Origin: Cellulosimicrobium sp. ES-005
GTDB lineage: Bacteria; Actinomycetota; Actinomycetes; Actinomycetales; Cellulomonadaceae
Assembly: GCF_040448685.1 (NCBI RefSeq)
Contig: NZ_CP159290.1
Coordinates: 3,224,001-3,288,000 of the forward strand
DNA length: 64,000 bases
Reading direction: 5' to 3'
In this document: piece after piece, positions 9,752-17,799 of the stretch
How positions within the stretch are numbered: position 1 is the stretch's first letter
Layout of the letters: each line of letters begins with the position of its first letter
Translations under genes and position numbers: made by a program
Notes under the pieces: model-generated
Seen by the model: the letters and a program-made list of their open reading frames with translations, nothing else
Database searches by the model: none
Told to the model about the DNA's origin: nothing

Positions 9752-10090
9752 TCAGCTGCGGACGAGGCGGGCGATGGCGTCGGCGGCCTCCTTGACCTTG
9801 GCCGCGCCCTCCTGCTCGGACTGGCGGGCCGCGTCGACGACGCAGTGGCCGAGGTGGTCCTCGACGAGGCCGATGCTCACGGCCTGCAGCGCCTTCGTGA
9901 CGGCGGAGACCTGCGTGAGGATGTCGATGCAGTAGACGTCCTCGTCGATCATGCGCGCGATGCCGCGCACCTGGCCCTCGATGCGGCGCATGCGCTTGAG
10001 GTACGCCTCCTTGTCGGACGCGTAGCCGTGCGGACCGGTGTGGGCCGCGTGCTCGTGCTCGACGGCGGGGGCCTCGGTGGTGTCGGTCAT
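9752..10090 (-). CDS. csoR: Copper-sensing repressor, CsoR family
   Basis: A 112-residue all-helical repressor. It has the Cys-His-Cys Cu(I) ligand set of CsoR: Cys54 (in DVYCIDIL), His79 and Cys83 (in DHLGHCV). Cu(I) binding releases DNA and derepresses the copper genes. The His-rich N-terminal arm (HEHAAHTGPHG, 12-22) is an extra that may also touch metal. It is the first gene of the csoR-copZ-copA run, and two matching operators lie 58-96 bp upstream, consistent with autoregulation. Confidence 0.92.
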   Translation of the reverse strand: MTDTTEAPAVEHEHAAHTGPHGYASDKEAYLKRMRRIEGQVRGIARMIDEDVYCIDILTQVSAVTKALQAVSIGLVEDHLGHCVVDAARQSEQEGAAKVKEAADAIARLVRS

Positions 10091-10147
10091 GCTCTCCTCC
10101 TCGTCCAGGGCGCGGTGCCGCGACTGCGGCGGTCGATCGTCGTCCTA

Positions 10148-10186
10148 TACCCCACCAGGGTAACTGATGCATACCCCCCAAGGGTA
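10148..10186 (-). promoter_or_regulatory. Two tandem CsoR-type operators
   Basis: Two 15-bp dyads, TACCCCACCAGGGTA (10148-10162) and TACCCCCCAAGGGTA (10172-10186), with centres 24 bp apart. TACCC...GGGTA is the known CsoR operator layout. They lie just before csoR and probably make repression of csoR-copZ-copA cooperative. Confidence 0.8.
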
Positions 10187-10217
10187 CGGGCGCTCGGTCG
10201 TCCCGACGAGCACGGCC

Positions 10218-10229
10218 TGACACGTGTCA
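10218..10229. promoter_or_regulatory. Perfect palindrome TGACACGTGTCA
   Basis: A 12-bp perfect dyad between the CsoR sites and the divergent gene at 10331. It could be an operator for a TetR- or GntR-type regulator; no such regulator is encoded nearby. Confidence 0.3.
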
Positions 10230-10330
10230 TGCCCGCGGGGTGACGGGCCCACGTCCTGCGGTGAACGGGCGCACTGTCGACCCGCCGACGCCACCGAGAG
10301 GCTGGAGGCACCCACGACGAGAGGCGCACC

Positions 10331-10813
10331 ATGACCGACATCATCACCGGGCTCCAGGAGCTCACCCAGGGTCTTCCGCCCCTGCTGCGCTGGGTCGGGG
10401 TCCTCCTCGCCGGCGCGATCCCCTACGTCGAGGCGGAGGGCGCCGCGATCCTCGGCGTCGTCTCCGGGGTGAACCCCGTCGTCGCGATCCTCGCTGCCGT
10501 GGTGGGCAACGCGATCGCCCTCGCGCTCGTCGTCTGGCTGATCGGTGCCGCACGCTCCGGCGTCACGCGCGGACGTGCCGCGGAGCAGTCGCCCAAGCGG
10601 CAGCGGATGCGGCAGGTGTTCGACCGGTACGGCGTGCCGGGCGTCAGCCTCCTCGGACCCCTGCTCCTGCCGAGCCACGTCACCGCGGCCGCCATGGTCG
10701 GGTTCGGCGCACCGCGCGCCCGCGTCTTCACGTGGGGCGTCGTCGCGGTGACGGCGTGGGCCGTCGTGCTGGGTGCGCTCGTGCACCTCGGCGTCAGCGC
10801 GGCGGTCGCCTGA
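10331..10813 (+). CDS. Putative small multidrug export / membrane protein
   Basis: A 160-residue protein with about four membrane segments. The order of an acidic IPYVEAEGAA motif near residues 30-39, a charged loop (75-95), and RYGVPGVSLLGPLLLPSHVT (about 99-118) resembles the small multidrug export family (COG2426-like, distant from DedA/SNARE-associated proteins). Transport activity of that family is poorly established, so the name should be read as a family label. The ATG at 10331 follows GAGAGG. It is divergent from csoR; whether copper controls it is unknown. Confidence 0.6.
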   Translation: MTDIITGLQELTQGLPPLLRWVGVLLAGAIPYVEAEGAAILGVVSGVNPVVAILAAVVGNAIALALVVWLIGAARSGVTRGRAAEQSPKRQRMRQVFDRYGVPGVSLLGPLLLPSHVTAAAMVGFGAPRARVFTWGVVAVTAWAVVLGALVHLGVSAAVA

Positions 10814-10821
10814 CACGGACC

Positions 10822-10874
10822 CCGGCCGTGCTCTCGGCCCGTGCCCCCGGCCCTGTGCCCCCGGCCCTGTGCTC
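10822..10874. repeat. Degenerate 12-14 bp tandem repeat
   Basis: Four imperfect units close to CGGCCCTGTGCCCC in the 192-bp gap between the small exporter gene and the DUF2330 gene. The region shows no coding pattern. Confidence 0.4.
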
Positions 10875-11005
10875 CCGGCCCGGCCCCGGCCCGACGGCGC
10901 GCCCGGCGGACGGTCGGGAGCAGCGGGTCACGCTGCTGTCACGGCCTCATCACGATTGCGGCGCTCGTCGGGCGAGGCCCTGGGCGCGCCCCTACCCTCC
11001 CAAGC

Positions 11006-12109
11006 ATGGGCAGGGGAGCAGGAGCAGGACGGGCGGCCCGCGCGGTGTCGATCGCGCTCGCGCTCGCGGGCGCGAGCGTCGTCGCGGCACCGCCGGCGAG
11101 CGCGTGCGCGTGCGGCGGCCTCGTCGACGGGCCCGCGTACGACACGTCGGTCTCGCAGGAGACGGCCGTGCTCCAGTGGGACGGGACGACCGAGACGATG
11201 CTGCTGGAGCTCGACACGCTGTCGAACGCCCCGGAGGTCGGGCTGCTGCTGCCGACCCCCGCGCCGGCCGAGGTCGCGCTCGCCGACCCGCAGGTCTTCC
11301 GCGAGCTCGACGACCTCACGCAGCCGCGCGCCGTCGTCTCCGACTACCGCTGGTGGCCCGAGCTGGGGTTCGGCGCGGCCGGGGCCGACGGGGCCGGCGC
11401 TCCGGCGGGTGTCGCGGTGCTCGACGAGGTGCGGCTCGGCCCGCTCGACGTCACGACGCTCGCGGCGACCGACCCGGGCGCGCTCGGGTCGTGGCTCACG
11501 GAGCGCGGGTTCCAGCTCCCCGAGTCGATCCAGACCGCGCTCACGCCGTACGTGAGCGAGGGCTGGTCGTTCGTCGCCGCCCGGCTCGCGCCCGAGGAGG
11601 CGGCCGCGTTCGACGGGACGCTGCAGCCCCTGCGCGTCACGTTCCCGAGCGCCTCGCTCGTCTACCCGATGCGCATGTCCGTCGTCGCCGACGACACCCA
11701 GAGCACGCGCACCTACGTGCTGGCCGACCACCGGGTCGACCGCACCGATGCGACCGCCGTCGCGCACGAGCCCACGCTGCGGTTCGCGGGCCGTGTCGAC
11801 CCGGCGTCGGTGGGCTCCGACGAGCTCGCCGCGCTCCTCGCCGCCGGCGGCTTCGTCACGTCGCACGAGCAGGTCTTCGACGACCCGGGGGCGGAGATCG
11901 TCTCGGACTTCACCTTCGAGCCGGCCGCGGCCGACGTCGCGTACGCCACGACGTACGCCGTCGTGGCCGACAAGCGGATCGGCCCGTTCTTCGCAGGACC
12001 CGTCCTCGCGTTCTCGGCGGTGCTGGCGCTGGCCGCCCTCGTGGTCTGGTCGGGCCGACGTCGACGCGCACCCGCGCCGGTCCTCGCGCCGCGCCCCGCG
12101 CGGGCCTGA
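11006..12109 (+). CDS. DUF2330-like secreted/anchored protein
   Basis: A 367-residue envelope protein. It has a signal peptide (about 1-34, ending in ASACACGG), a large extracytoplasmic domain, a C-terminal membrane segment (about 329-350) and a short basic tail, so it should be anchored with its bulk outside. The CACGG after the signal peptide and the following QETAVLQWDGTTETM match the DUF2330 family, whose function is not known. ATG 11006 was chosen because it directly precedes the signal peptide; the in-frame upstream extension is low-complexity. It is not obviously in an operon. Confidence 0.72.
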   Translation: MGRGAGAGRAARAVSIALALAGASVVAAPPASACACGGLVDGPAYDTSVSQETAVLQWDGTTETMLLELDTLSNAPEVGLLLPTPAPAEVALADPQVFRELDDLTQPRAVVSDYRWWPELGFGAAGADGAGAPAGVAVLDEVRLGPLDVTTLAATDPGALGSWLTERGFQLPESIQTALTPYVSEGWSFVAARLAPEEAAAFDGTLQPLRVTFPSASLVYPMRMSVVADDTQSTRTYVLADHRVDRTDATAVAHEPTLRFAGRVDPASVGSDELAALLAAGGFVTSHEQVFDDPGAEIVSDFTFEPAAADVAYATTYAVVADKRIGPFFAGPVLAFSAVLALAALVVWSGRRRRAPAPVLAPRPARA

Positions 12110-12247
12110 CCGGGGGCGCGAGCGGGCGAAACGCGCGCTTCGCCGCGACACGCGGGATTTCTGGGTGTTCCATGGAGGCGAAGCGGGAGGCGACACAGGC
12201 CCCAGGCCGCCGGTGAGCCGGCCCGTCACCTAGCACGGGGAGTGACC

Positions 12248-12841
12248 ATGACGACGCAGGACCCGATCCTCACCGCATTCTCCAGCACCGCGAAGCAGGT
12301 CTGGTACTGGCCAGTGCTCCGCGGCGTGCTCGCCATCATCCTCGGTATCGTCGCCCTGGCGTGGCCGGACAAGACCGCGGCCGTGATCATCTGGGTCATC
12401 GGCATCTTCGCGGTCGTCGACGGGATCGTCGAGATCATCGAGGGCATCCGGCGCCGCGGGACCGGCAGCGGCACCGCGTTCCTCGTGACCATGGGCGTCC
12501 TCAGCCTGGCCGTCGGCATCGTGCTGCTCGTCTGGCCGGGCAAGACCGCGATCGTCCTCACGTGGATCATCGGCTTCTGGGCCGTCGTCTACGGCCTGTT
12601 CCAGACCGTCGCGAGCCTCGACCTGCGCAAGGTCCCCGGCAGCGGCTGGGGCTGGGGAGTCTTCGCCGGCCTGCTAGGTCTCGTCTTCGGTCTGCTGGTC
12701 CTGTTCAACGTCAACGCCGGGCTGGTCTCCATCGTCTGGATCCTCGCGATCTTCGCGATCCTCTGGGGCGTCATGCTCATCGCGTTCGGCTTCCAGATCC
12801 GCTCGCTCGGCAGGCGAGCAGGGCAGGCCGCGACGTACTGA
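12248..12841 (+). CDS. HdeD/DUF308-family membrane protein
   Basis: A 197-residue protein with six hydrophobic segments arranged as three pairs (the repeated pattern of IILGIVALAWPDKTA and LAVGIVLLVWPGKTA shows internal duplication). This is the HdeD/DUF308 fold. E. coli HdeD is linked to acid resistance, but actinobacterial homologues have no tested role. An upstream GTG at 12242 is also in frame; ATG 12248 is preferred because GGGGA lies six bases before it. It is convergent with hemL. Confidence 0.82.
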   Translation: MTTQDPILTAFSSTAKQVWYWPVLRGVLAIILGIVALAWPDKTAAVIIWVIGIFAVVDGIVEIIEGIRRRGTGSGTAFLVTMGVLSLAVGIVLLVWPGKTAIVLTWIIGFWAVVYGLFQTVASLDLRKVPGSGWGWGVFAGLLGLVFGLLVLFNVNAGLVSIVWILAIFAILWGVMLIAFGFQIRSLGRRAGQAATY

Positions 12842-12893
12842 CCTGAGGCCGCGGCCCCGCGGCCCCGCGGCCGAGCACGCGATCCCGCGGCGT

Positions 12894-12948
12894 CGAACAC
12901 GACGTCGGTGTCGTTATCCGCCGGATAACGACACCGACGTCGTGTTCG
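12894..12948. repeat. Family A palindromic element, copy 4 (perfect)
   Basis: Perfect 27-bp arms (12894-12920 and 12922-12948) around one central base. The ends (CGAACACGAC) and inner bases (GTCGTTATC) match other copies, but the six variable bases are GTCGGT instead of ATGAGG, with the matching change in the other arm. It sits between convergent genes (HdeD-like and hemL). Confidence 0.85.
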
Positions 12949-12962
12949 GCGCCTAGCGGGGG

Positions 12963-14378
12963 TCAGGCGGGGCGGGCCTCCGCGGCGGCGCGGGCTGCGG
13001 CGGGGAAGGCGTCGAGGATGCGGGTCACCGCGGCGTCGTCGTGGGCGGCGGAGACGAACCACGCCTCGAACACCGACGGCGGCAGGCTGACCCCGGCGTC
13101 GAGCATCGCGTGGAAGAACGCGCGGTACCGGAAGGTCTCCTGCGCCTGGGCCTGCGCGTAGTCGCGCACGCCCGCGGTCGCGGCGAGGTCGCCGAAGAAC
13201 ACGGAGAACAGGGACCCCGCGCGCTGCACGCGGTGCGGCACGCCCGCCGCGTCGAGCGCCGAGCCCACGGCCGACGACAGCACGCCCGCGACCTCGTCCA
13301 CGCGCGCGTACACGGCGTCGTCGGCGAGGCGCAGCGTCGCGAGGCCGGCCGCGACGGCGACCGGGTTCCCGGACAGGGTGCCCGCCTGGTAGACGGGCCC
13401 GAGCGGCGCGAGCTGGTCCATGACGGTCGCCGGACCCCCGACCGCGGCGACGGGCATCCCGCCGCCCACGACCTTGCCGAAGGTGAACAGGTCGGGCGTG
13501 TAGCCGTCCGCGCCCTGGCCGCGCAGCACCGCGTTCTCGAGGCCCCACCAGCCGCTCGGCCCGACGCGGAAGCCCGTGAGCACCTCGTCGAGGATCAGCA
13601 GCGCGCCGTGCGCCGCCGTGATGCGGCGCAGGCCCTCGTTGAAGCCCTCCGCGGGCGGGACGACGCCCATGTTCGCGGGCGACGCCTCGGTGATGACGGC
13701 CGCGATCTCGGAGCCGCGCTCCGCGAACGCCGCCTCGACGGCCGCGAGGTCGTTGTACGGGAGCACGAGCGTCTCGGCCGCCGTCGCCTCGGTGACCCCG
13801 GCCGAGCCGGGCAGGGCGAGCGTCGCGACGCCGGATCCCGCCTCGGCGAGCAGCGCGTCCACGTGCCCGTGGTAGCAGCCGGCGAACTTCACGACGACGT
13901 CGCGCCCGGTCACGCCGCGCGCGAGGCGGATCGCGGTCATGGTCGCCTCCGTGCCGGTCGACACGAGGCGCACGCGCTCCGCGGCGGGCACCCGACGGCG
14001 GATCTCCTCCGCGAGCTCGACCTCGCCGAGCGTCGGCGCGCCGAACGACAGCCCGCGCCCCGCCGCCTCCTGGACCGCGGCGACGACGTCGGGCTGCGCG
14101 TGCCCCAGCAGCGCGGGACCCCACGAGCACACGAGGTCGACGTACTCGCGCCCCGCGACGTCGGTGACGTACGGGCCGCGCGCCGACGCGAGGAACCGCG
14201 GGTCGCCGCCCACGGACCCGTAGGCGCGGACCGGCGAGCTCACGCCGCCCGGGAGCACGCCCTGCGCGCGGACGAACGCGGCGTGGTTGTCCGCCCCGCC
14301 CGCGCCCGGCGCGCCGAACAGCGCCGCGTTCTCCGCCTGGACCGCCTCGGCCGTCCCGAAGCCTCCGGTGTCCGTCAT
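12963..14378 (-). CDS. hemL: Glutamate-1-semialdehyde 2,1-aminomutase
   Basis: A 471-residue PLP enzyme that converts glutamate-1-semialdehyde to 5-aminolevulinate, the second committed step of the C5 pathway. The PLP lysine is Lys302 in [12 protein letters not shown], and [11 protein letters not shown] (261-271) carries the cofactor-binding Asp. Length and layout match the family. ATG 14378 overlaps the hemB stop (ATGA). It is the last gene of the hemC-hemD-hemB-hemL run, and its substrate comes from HemA, encoded at 20.5 kb. Confidence 0.95.
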   Translation of the reverse strand: MTDTGGFGTAEAVQAENAALFGAPGAGGADNHAAFVRAQGVLPGGVSSPVRAYGSVGGDPRFLASARGPYVTDVAGREYVDLVCSWGPALLGHAQPDVVAAVQEAAGRGLSFGAPTLGEVELAEEIRRRVPAAERVRLVSTGTEATMTAIRLARGVTGRDVVVKFAGCYHGHVDALLAEAGSGVATLALPGSAGVTEATAAETLVLPYNDLAAVEAAFAERGSEIAAVITEASPANMGVVPPAEGFNEGLRRITAAHGALLILDEVLTGFRVGPSGWWGLENAVLRGQGADGYTPDLFTFGKVVGGGMPVAAVGGPATVMDQLAPLGPVYQAGTLSGNPVAVAAGLATLRLADDAVYARVDEVAGVLSSAVGSALDAAGVPHRVQRAGSLFSVFFGDLAATAGVRDYAQAQAQETFRYRAFFHAMLDAGVSLPPSVFEAWFVSAAHDDAAVTRILDAFPAAARAAAEARPA

Positions 14379-15409
14379 GCCCGCGTCCTTCCCTCGTTCT
14401 CGTCCAGCCAGCCCGCGAGCTCCGTCGCCCAGTACGTGAGGATCACGTCCGCGCCGGCGCGCTTGATGCCGAGCACCGACTCCGTGATCGCGCCGCGCCG
14501 GTCGATCCACCCGTTCGCGGCGGCGGCCTCGATCATCGCGTACTCGCCCGACACCTGGTACGCCGCGACGGGCACCGGCGACATCTCCGCGACCGCCGCG
14601 AGCACGTCGAGGTACGACCCGGCCGGCTTCACCATCACCATGTCCGCGCCCTCCGCGAGGTCGAGGTCCGCCTCCCGCAGCCCCTCGCGCGCGTTGGCCG
14701 CGTCCATCTGGTACGTGCGGCGGTCGCCCTGGAGCGCCGAGTCCACGGCCTCCCGGAACGGCCCGTAGAACGCGCTCGCGTACTTCGCGGAGTACGCGAG
14801 GATCCCGACGTCGTCGAACCCTGCGGCGTCCAGCGCCTCCCGGATCACGCCGACCTGGCCGTCCATCATCCCCGACGGCGCGACGACGTCCGCGCCCGCG
14901 CGCGCCTGCGCGACGGCCATCGACGCGTAGCGGTCGAGCGTCGCGTCGTTGTCGACGACGACGGACCCGTCGCGCCCGGTCGTCAGCACGCCGCAGTGCC
15001 CGTGGTCGGTGAACTCGTCCAGGCACGTGTCGGCCATGACGACCGGCCCGCCGCCGGCGTGCTCGCGCGCCGCCTCGACCGCGACCCGGATGCCGCGCTG
15101 CAGGATCCCGTCCTCGGCGTCGGCCTGCGTCCCGGTCGCGTCGCGCTCCGCGGGGATGCCGAACAGCATGACGCCACCGACCCCGGCGCGCGCGGCGTCG
15201 CGCACGGCGTCCGCGAGCGTCGCCTCGGTGTGCTGCACGACGCCCGGCATCGACGAGATCGGCCGCGGCGCGTCGAGGCCCTCCTTGACGAACAGCGGCA
15301 GCACGAGGTCCGACGCGTGCACGCGCGTCTCGGTCACGAGACGCCGTACGCGCGGGCTCGTGCGCAGGCGGCGCGGCCGGTGGTGCCCGACGGGGAGCTG
15401 GTGGGTCAC
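14375..15409 (-). CDS. hemB: Delta-aminolevulinic acid dehydratase
   Basis: A 344-residue porphobilinogen synthase joining two 5-aminolevulinate molecules. The two active-site lysines are Lys209 ([14 protein letters not shown]) and Lys261 ([12 protein letters not shown]). The metal loop reads [14 protein letters not shown] (127-140): the middle of the three zinc cysteines is Asp131, so this is probably a Mg- or mixed-metal type rather than the classic three-Cys zinc enzyme. The start is GTG 15409, overlapping the hemD stop as GTGA; longer in-frame versions would run deep into hemD. Confidence 0.95.
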   Translation of the reverse strand: MTHQLPVGHHRPRRLRTSPRVRRLVTETRVHASDLVLPLFVKEGLDAPRPISSMPGVVQHTEATLADAVRDAARAGVGGVMLFGIPAERDATGTQADAEDGILQRGIRVAVEAAREHAGGGPVVMADTCLDEFTDHGHCGVLTTGRDGSVVVDNDATLDRYASMAVAQARAGADVVAPSGMMDGQVGVIREALDAAGFDDVGILAYSAKYASAFYGPFREAVDSALQGDRRTYQMDAANAREGLREADLDLAEGADMVMVKPAGSYLDVLAAVAEMSPVPVAAYQVSGEYAMIEAAAANGWIDRRGAITESVLGIKRAGADVILTYWATELAGWLDENEGRTRA

Positions 15410-16485
15410 GAGGGGTCTCCTTCGGAGGTCGGGTCGACGCCGGTCGTGCCGGCGGCCGGGGGAGCGGCCGGGTCGTCGGGCAGGGCGGCCGTGCGGGTGG
15501 CGGAGCCGGTGGCGGCGAGCGCGTCCCCGAGCGCGTCGGCCAGCGCGGCGTCGGTCGGGCGCTCCGCGACGGCGTCGAGCCGCAGCCCGACGGCGCGCGC
15601 CGCCCGGGCGGTCGGATCGCCGATCGCGACGCCCACGACGTCGTCGCGCGGGCCGAGCTGACGTGCCACCTCGCGCGCGACGCTCCCCGAGGTGAGCACG
15701 ACGGCGTCCACCTCGCCGGCGCGCCACGCCGCGACGACGTCCGGCGCGAGCGCATGCGTGACGGTGCGGTAGACGGTGACGACGTGCGGGACGTACCCGA
15801 GGTCGTGCAGGCCGTCGTGCATCGTCGGTGCGGCGAGGTCCCCCTGCGGCAGCAGGACCACACCTCTACCTCGCGAGGGAGAGCCCTGGTCGGCCGAGGT
15901 AGAGCCCTGGTTCGGCGAAGGAGAGCCCTGGTTCGGTGAGGTAGAGGCGTGGTCGGTCGCGGCGAGGGTCGTGAAGGCGGCGACCAGGCCGCGGGCGGAG
16001 TTCTCGGTCGGCTCGAGGTCGACCTGGACGCCGACGGCCTCCAGGGCGCGGCGGGTCGCAGGCCCGACGGCGGCCCAGCGGGCTCGGCGGGCGGCGTCAC
16101 CCAGGTGGACGCCCTGGCGGGCGGCGCTCGCGACGAGCTCGTCGATCGCGTTGACGCTCGTCACGACGACCCAGGCGAAGTCGCCGTGCGCGAGGCGGGC
16201 GACGGCGCCGTCCACCGGGGCGGTGTCCTCGACCCGGGCGCGCTCGATCGCGGGGCTGACGAGGACGCGCGCGCCGGCGTCGCGGAGCGTCGCGGCGAGC
16301 CCCGCGGCGCGTTCGGGCGCGCGGGGGACGAGGACCGTGCGGCCGGCGAGCGTCGAGCCCGCGGCACGCGGGACCGACGCCAGGGTGGCGGCCTCGGCGT
16401 CGCCGTGCGGGCTCGGTCGCCCGGGCGGGGGCGGCACGACGGGTGCGGGGCCGCGCGACGGGTCGCGCAGGGGGCCCGGGCTCAT
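15406..16485 (-). CDS. hemD: Uroporphyrinogen-III synthase with repeat insertion
   Basis: A 359-residue enzyme that closes hydroxymethylbilane to uroporphyrinogen III, the branch point to heme and siroheme. The N-terminal 45 residues are a Pro-rich arm. The first Rossmann-like lobe runs to about residue 175 and the second from about 209 ([12 protein letters not shown]). Between them (about 178-208) lies an inserted run of three 21-bp repeats encoding [14 protein letters not shown] and DQGSPSR. The same heptads are found in CopA. The insertion falls at an inter-lobe connection, so activity could be retained. ATG 16485 overlaps the hemC stop. A second HemD-like protein is encoded at 55.6 kb. 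Confidence 0.9.
   Translation of the reverse strand: MSPGPLRDPSRGPAPVVPPPPGRPSPHGDAEAATLASVPRAAGSTLAGRTVLVPRAPERAAGLAATLRDAGARVLVSPAIERARVEDTAPVDGAVARLAHGDFAWVVVTSVNAIDELVASAARQGVHLGDAARRARWAAVGPATRRALEAVGVQVDLEPTENSARGLVAAFTTLAATDHASTSPNQGSPSPNQGSTSADQGSPSRGRGVVLLPQGDLAAPTMHDGLHDLGYVPHVVTVYRTVTHALAPDVVAAWRAGEVDAVVLTSGSVAREVARQLGPRDDVVGVAIGDPTARAARAVGLRLDAVAERPTDAALADALGDALAATGSATRTAALPDDPAAPPAAGTTGVDPTSEGDPS
15866..15950. repeat. Family F 21-bp repeats inside hemD
   Basis: Three 21-bp units (15888-15908, 15909-15929, 15930-15950) preceded by a partial unit with CTACCTCGCGAGG (from 15866). The unit is GGTCGGCCGAGGTAGAGCCC plus T, nearly identical to those in copA and to the arms of the hairpin near 57737. 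Read in the hemD frame they give QGSxSxx heptads, the same frame as in copA. Confidence 0.8.
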
Positions 16486-17624
16486 TCCGCCTCGCCGCGG
16501 TAGCCGCCGTCGCGGAGCTGCTCGCGCGCGGTCTCGACGGCGCGGTCGGGCGACGGGACGGCGTCGGCGTCCGTGGCCTGTCGCGTCGTCGCCGGGGCCG
16601 TCCCGGTCACGGTCCCGGACTCGGACCCAGCCCCGGCTCCGGGCCCGGAGCCGGTCTCGCGGAGCGGGGCGAGGCGGGCGGCGCCGTCGGCGAGGAGCGC
16701 GTCGGCGACGCGGGCGCCGAGGGCGCGCGCGGCGTCGTCCCGCGCGTCCTGCGACGAGGCACCGACCGGGACCGTCGTGCGACCGGAGTGCGTGAGCTGC
16801 TCGACGCCGTCGACCCGGGCGACGACGGCCGTCAGGACGACCTCGCCGTCCTCGACCAGGGCGTGCGCGCCGACGGGCGCGGCGCAGCCGGCCTCCAGGC
16901 GCGCGAGCAGCGACCGCTCGGCGAGCACGGCGAGGCGCGTCGGCTCGTGGTCGAGGTCGTGCAGGGCGCGCGCGAGCACGGGGTCGTCGAGCGACGCCGT
17001 GCGCACCTCCACCGCGAGGGCGCCCTGCCCGGCGGCGGGCGCCATGATCGCGGTGTCGACGACCTCGGACACCGCGTCGAGCCGGCCGAGCCGCGCGAGC
17101 CCCGCGTAGGCGAGCACGACGGCGTCGAGGTCGGCGTCGGGGCCGAGAGCCCGGGCGAGGCGCGTGTCGACGTTCCCACGGATGTCGACGACGTCGAGGT
17201 CCGGCCGGACGGAGCGGAGCTGCGCGGCGCGGCGCGGCGACCCCGTACCGACGCGCGCGCCGCGCGGGAGCGTCGTGATGGTGAGACCGCCGCGGGCGCA
17301 CAGGACGTCGCGCGGGTTCTCGCGCTCCGGCGTCACGACGGTCAGCCCGGGGGCGGGCTCGGTCGGGAGGTCCTTGAGGGAGTGGACGGCGACGTCGCAC
17401 CGTCCGTCGAGCAGCGCCTCGCGCAGCGCGGTGACGAACACGCCGGTCCCGCCCATCTGGGCGAGCGACCCGGTGAGGACGTCGCCGTCGGTGCGGACGC
17501 GGACGAGCTCGACGTCCCGGCCGGTCAGCTCCTCGAGGCGGCGGGCGACGTGGCCGGACTGGGTCGTCGCGAGGGCGCTGCCGCGCGTGCCCACGCGGAG
17601 GGGAGGGGTACCTGCAGGGCTCAC
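16482..17624 (-). CDS. hemC: Hydroxymethylbilane synthase (porphobilinogen deaminase)
   Basis: A 380-residue enzyme polymerising four porphobilinogens. The dipyrromethane cofactor cysteine is Cys247 (EAGCAAP), the catalytic Asp is Asp85 (HSLKDLPT), and GTRGSAL (12-18) and GTGSPRR (126-132) are family-typical. A Ser/Gly/Thr-rich tail (about 330-380) is extra. Two starts are possible: GTG 17624 with GGGGAGAG at a good distance, and ATG 17651, which would cover that Shine-Dalgarno; I prefer 17624. It heads the hemC-hemD-hemB-hemL operon. Confidence 0.94.
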   Translation of the reverse strand: MSPAGTPPLRVGTRGSALATTQSGHVARRLEELTGRDVELVRVRTDGDVLTGSLAQMGGTGVFVTALREALLDGRCDVAVHSLKDLPTEPAPGLTVVTPERENPRDVLCARGGLTITTLPRGARVGTGSPRRAAQLRSVRPDLDVVDIRGNVDTRLARALGPDADLDAVVLAYAGLARLGRLDAVSEVVDTAIMAPAAGQGALAVEVRTASLDDPVLARALHDLDHEPTRLAVLAERSLLARLEAGCAAPVGAHALVEDGEVVLTAVVARVDGVEQLTHSGRTTVPVGASSQDARDDAARALGARVADALLADGAARLAPLRETGSGPGAGAGSESGTVTGTAPATTRQATDADAVPSPDRAVETAREQLRDGGYRGEAE

Positions 17625-17704
17625 GGTCCCAGTCTCTCCCCACTTCGGCATTCCACGGAAATGCGCACGTCACGCTGCCGGGAATACGTGCGGGAGTGAC
17701 GTGG

Positions 17705-17723
17705 TCCTGACGCGCGGTCAGGA
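17705..17723. promoter_or_regulatory. Small dyad in the hemC upstream region
   Basis: TCCTGAC-gcgcg-GTCAGGA, 7-bp arms, in the 175-bp gap between the hemG stop and the hemC start. The gap is less G+C-rich than its surroundings, so it probably holds the hemC promoter; the dyad may be an operator or the hemG terminator. Confidence 0.35.
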
Positions 17724-17799
17724 ACTTCCGGACACGATGTCAGGACAATTCGCGAGCGCATTTGACGCCGCATTTCTCGGGATTCCGGTAAGGATTGCC

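Noticed and set aside
12242-12841. HdeD-like protein as evidence of an acid-resistance island
   Set aside because: Only the family name suggests it; no other acid-resistance gene is present and actinobacterial members are untested.
8683-15950. Tandem 21-bp repeats as a possible CRISPR array
   Set aside because: Units abut without unique spacers, lie in frame inside copA and hemD, and no cas gene is present.
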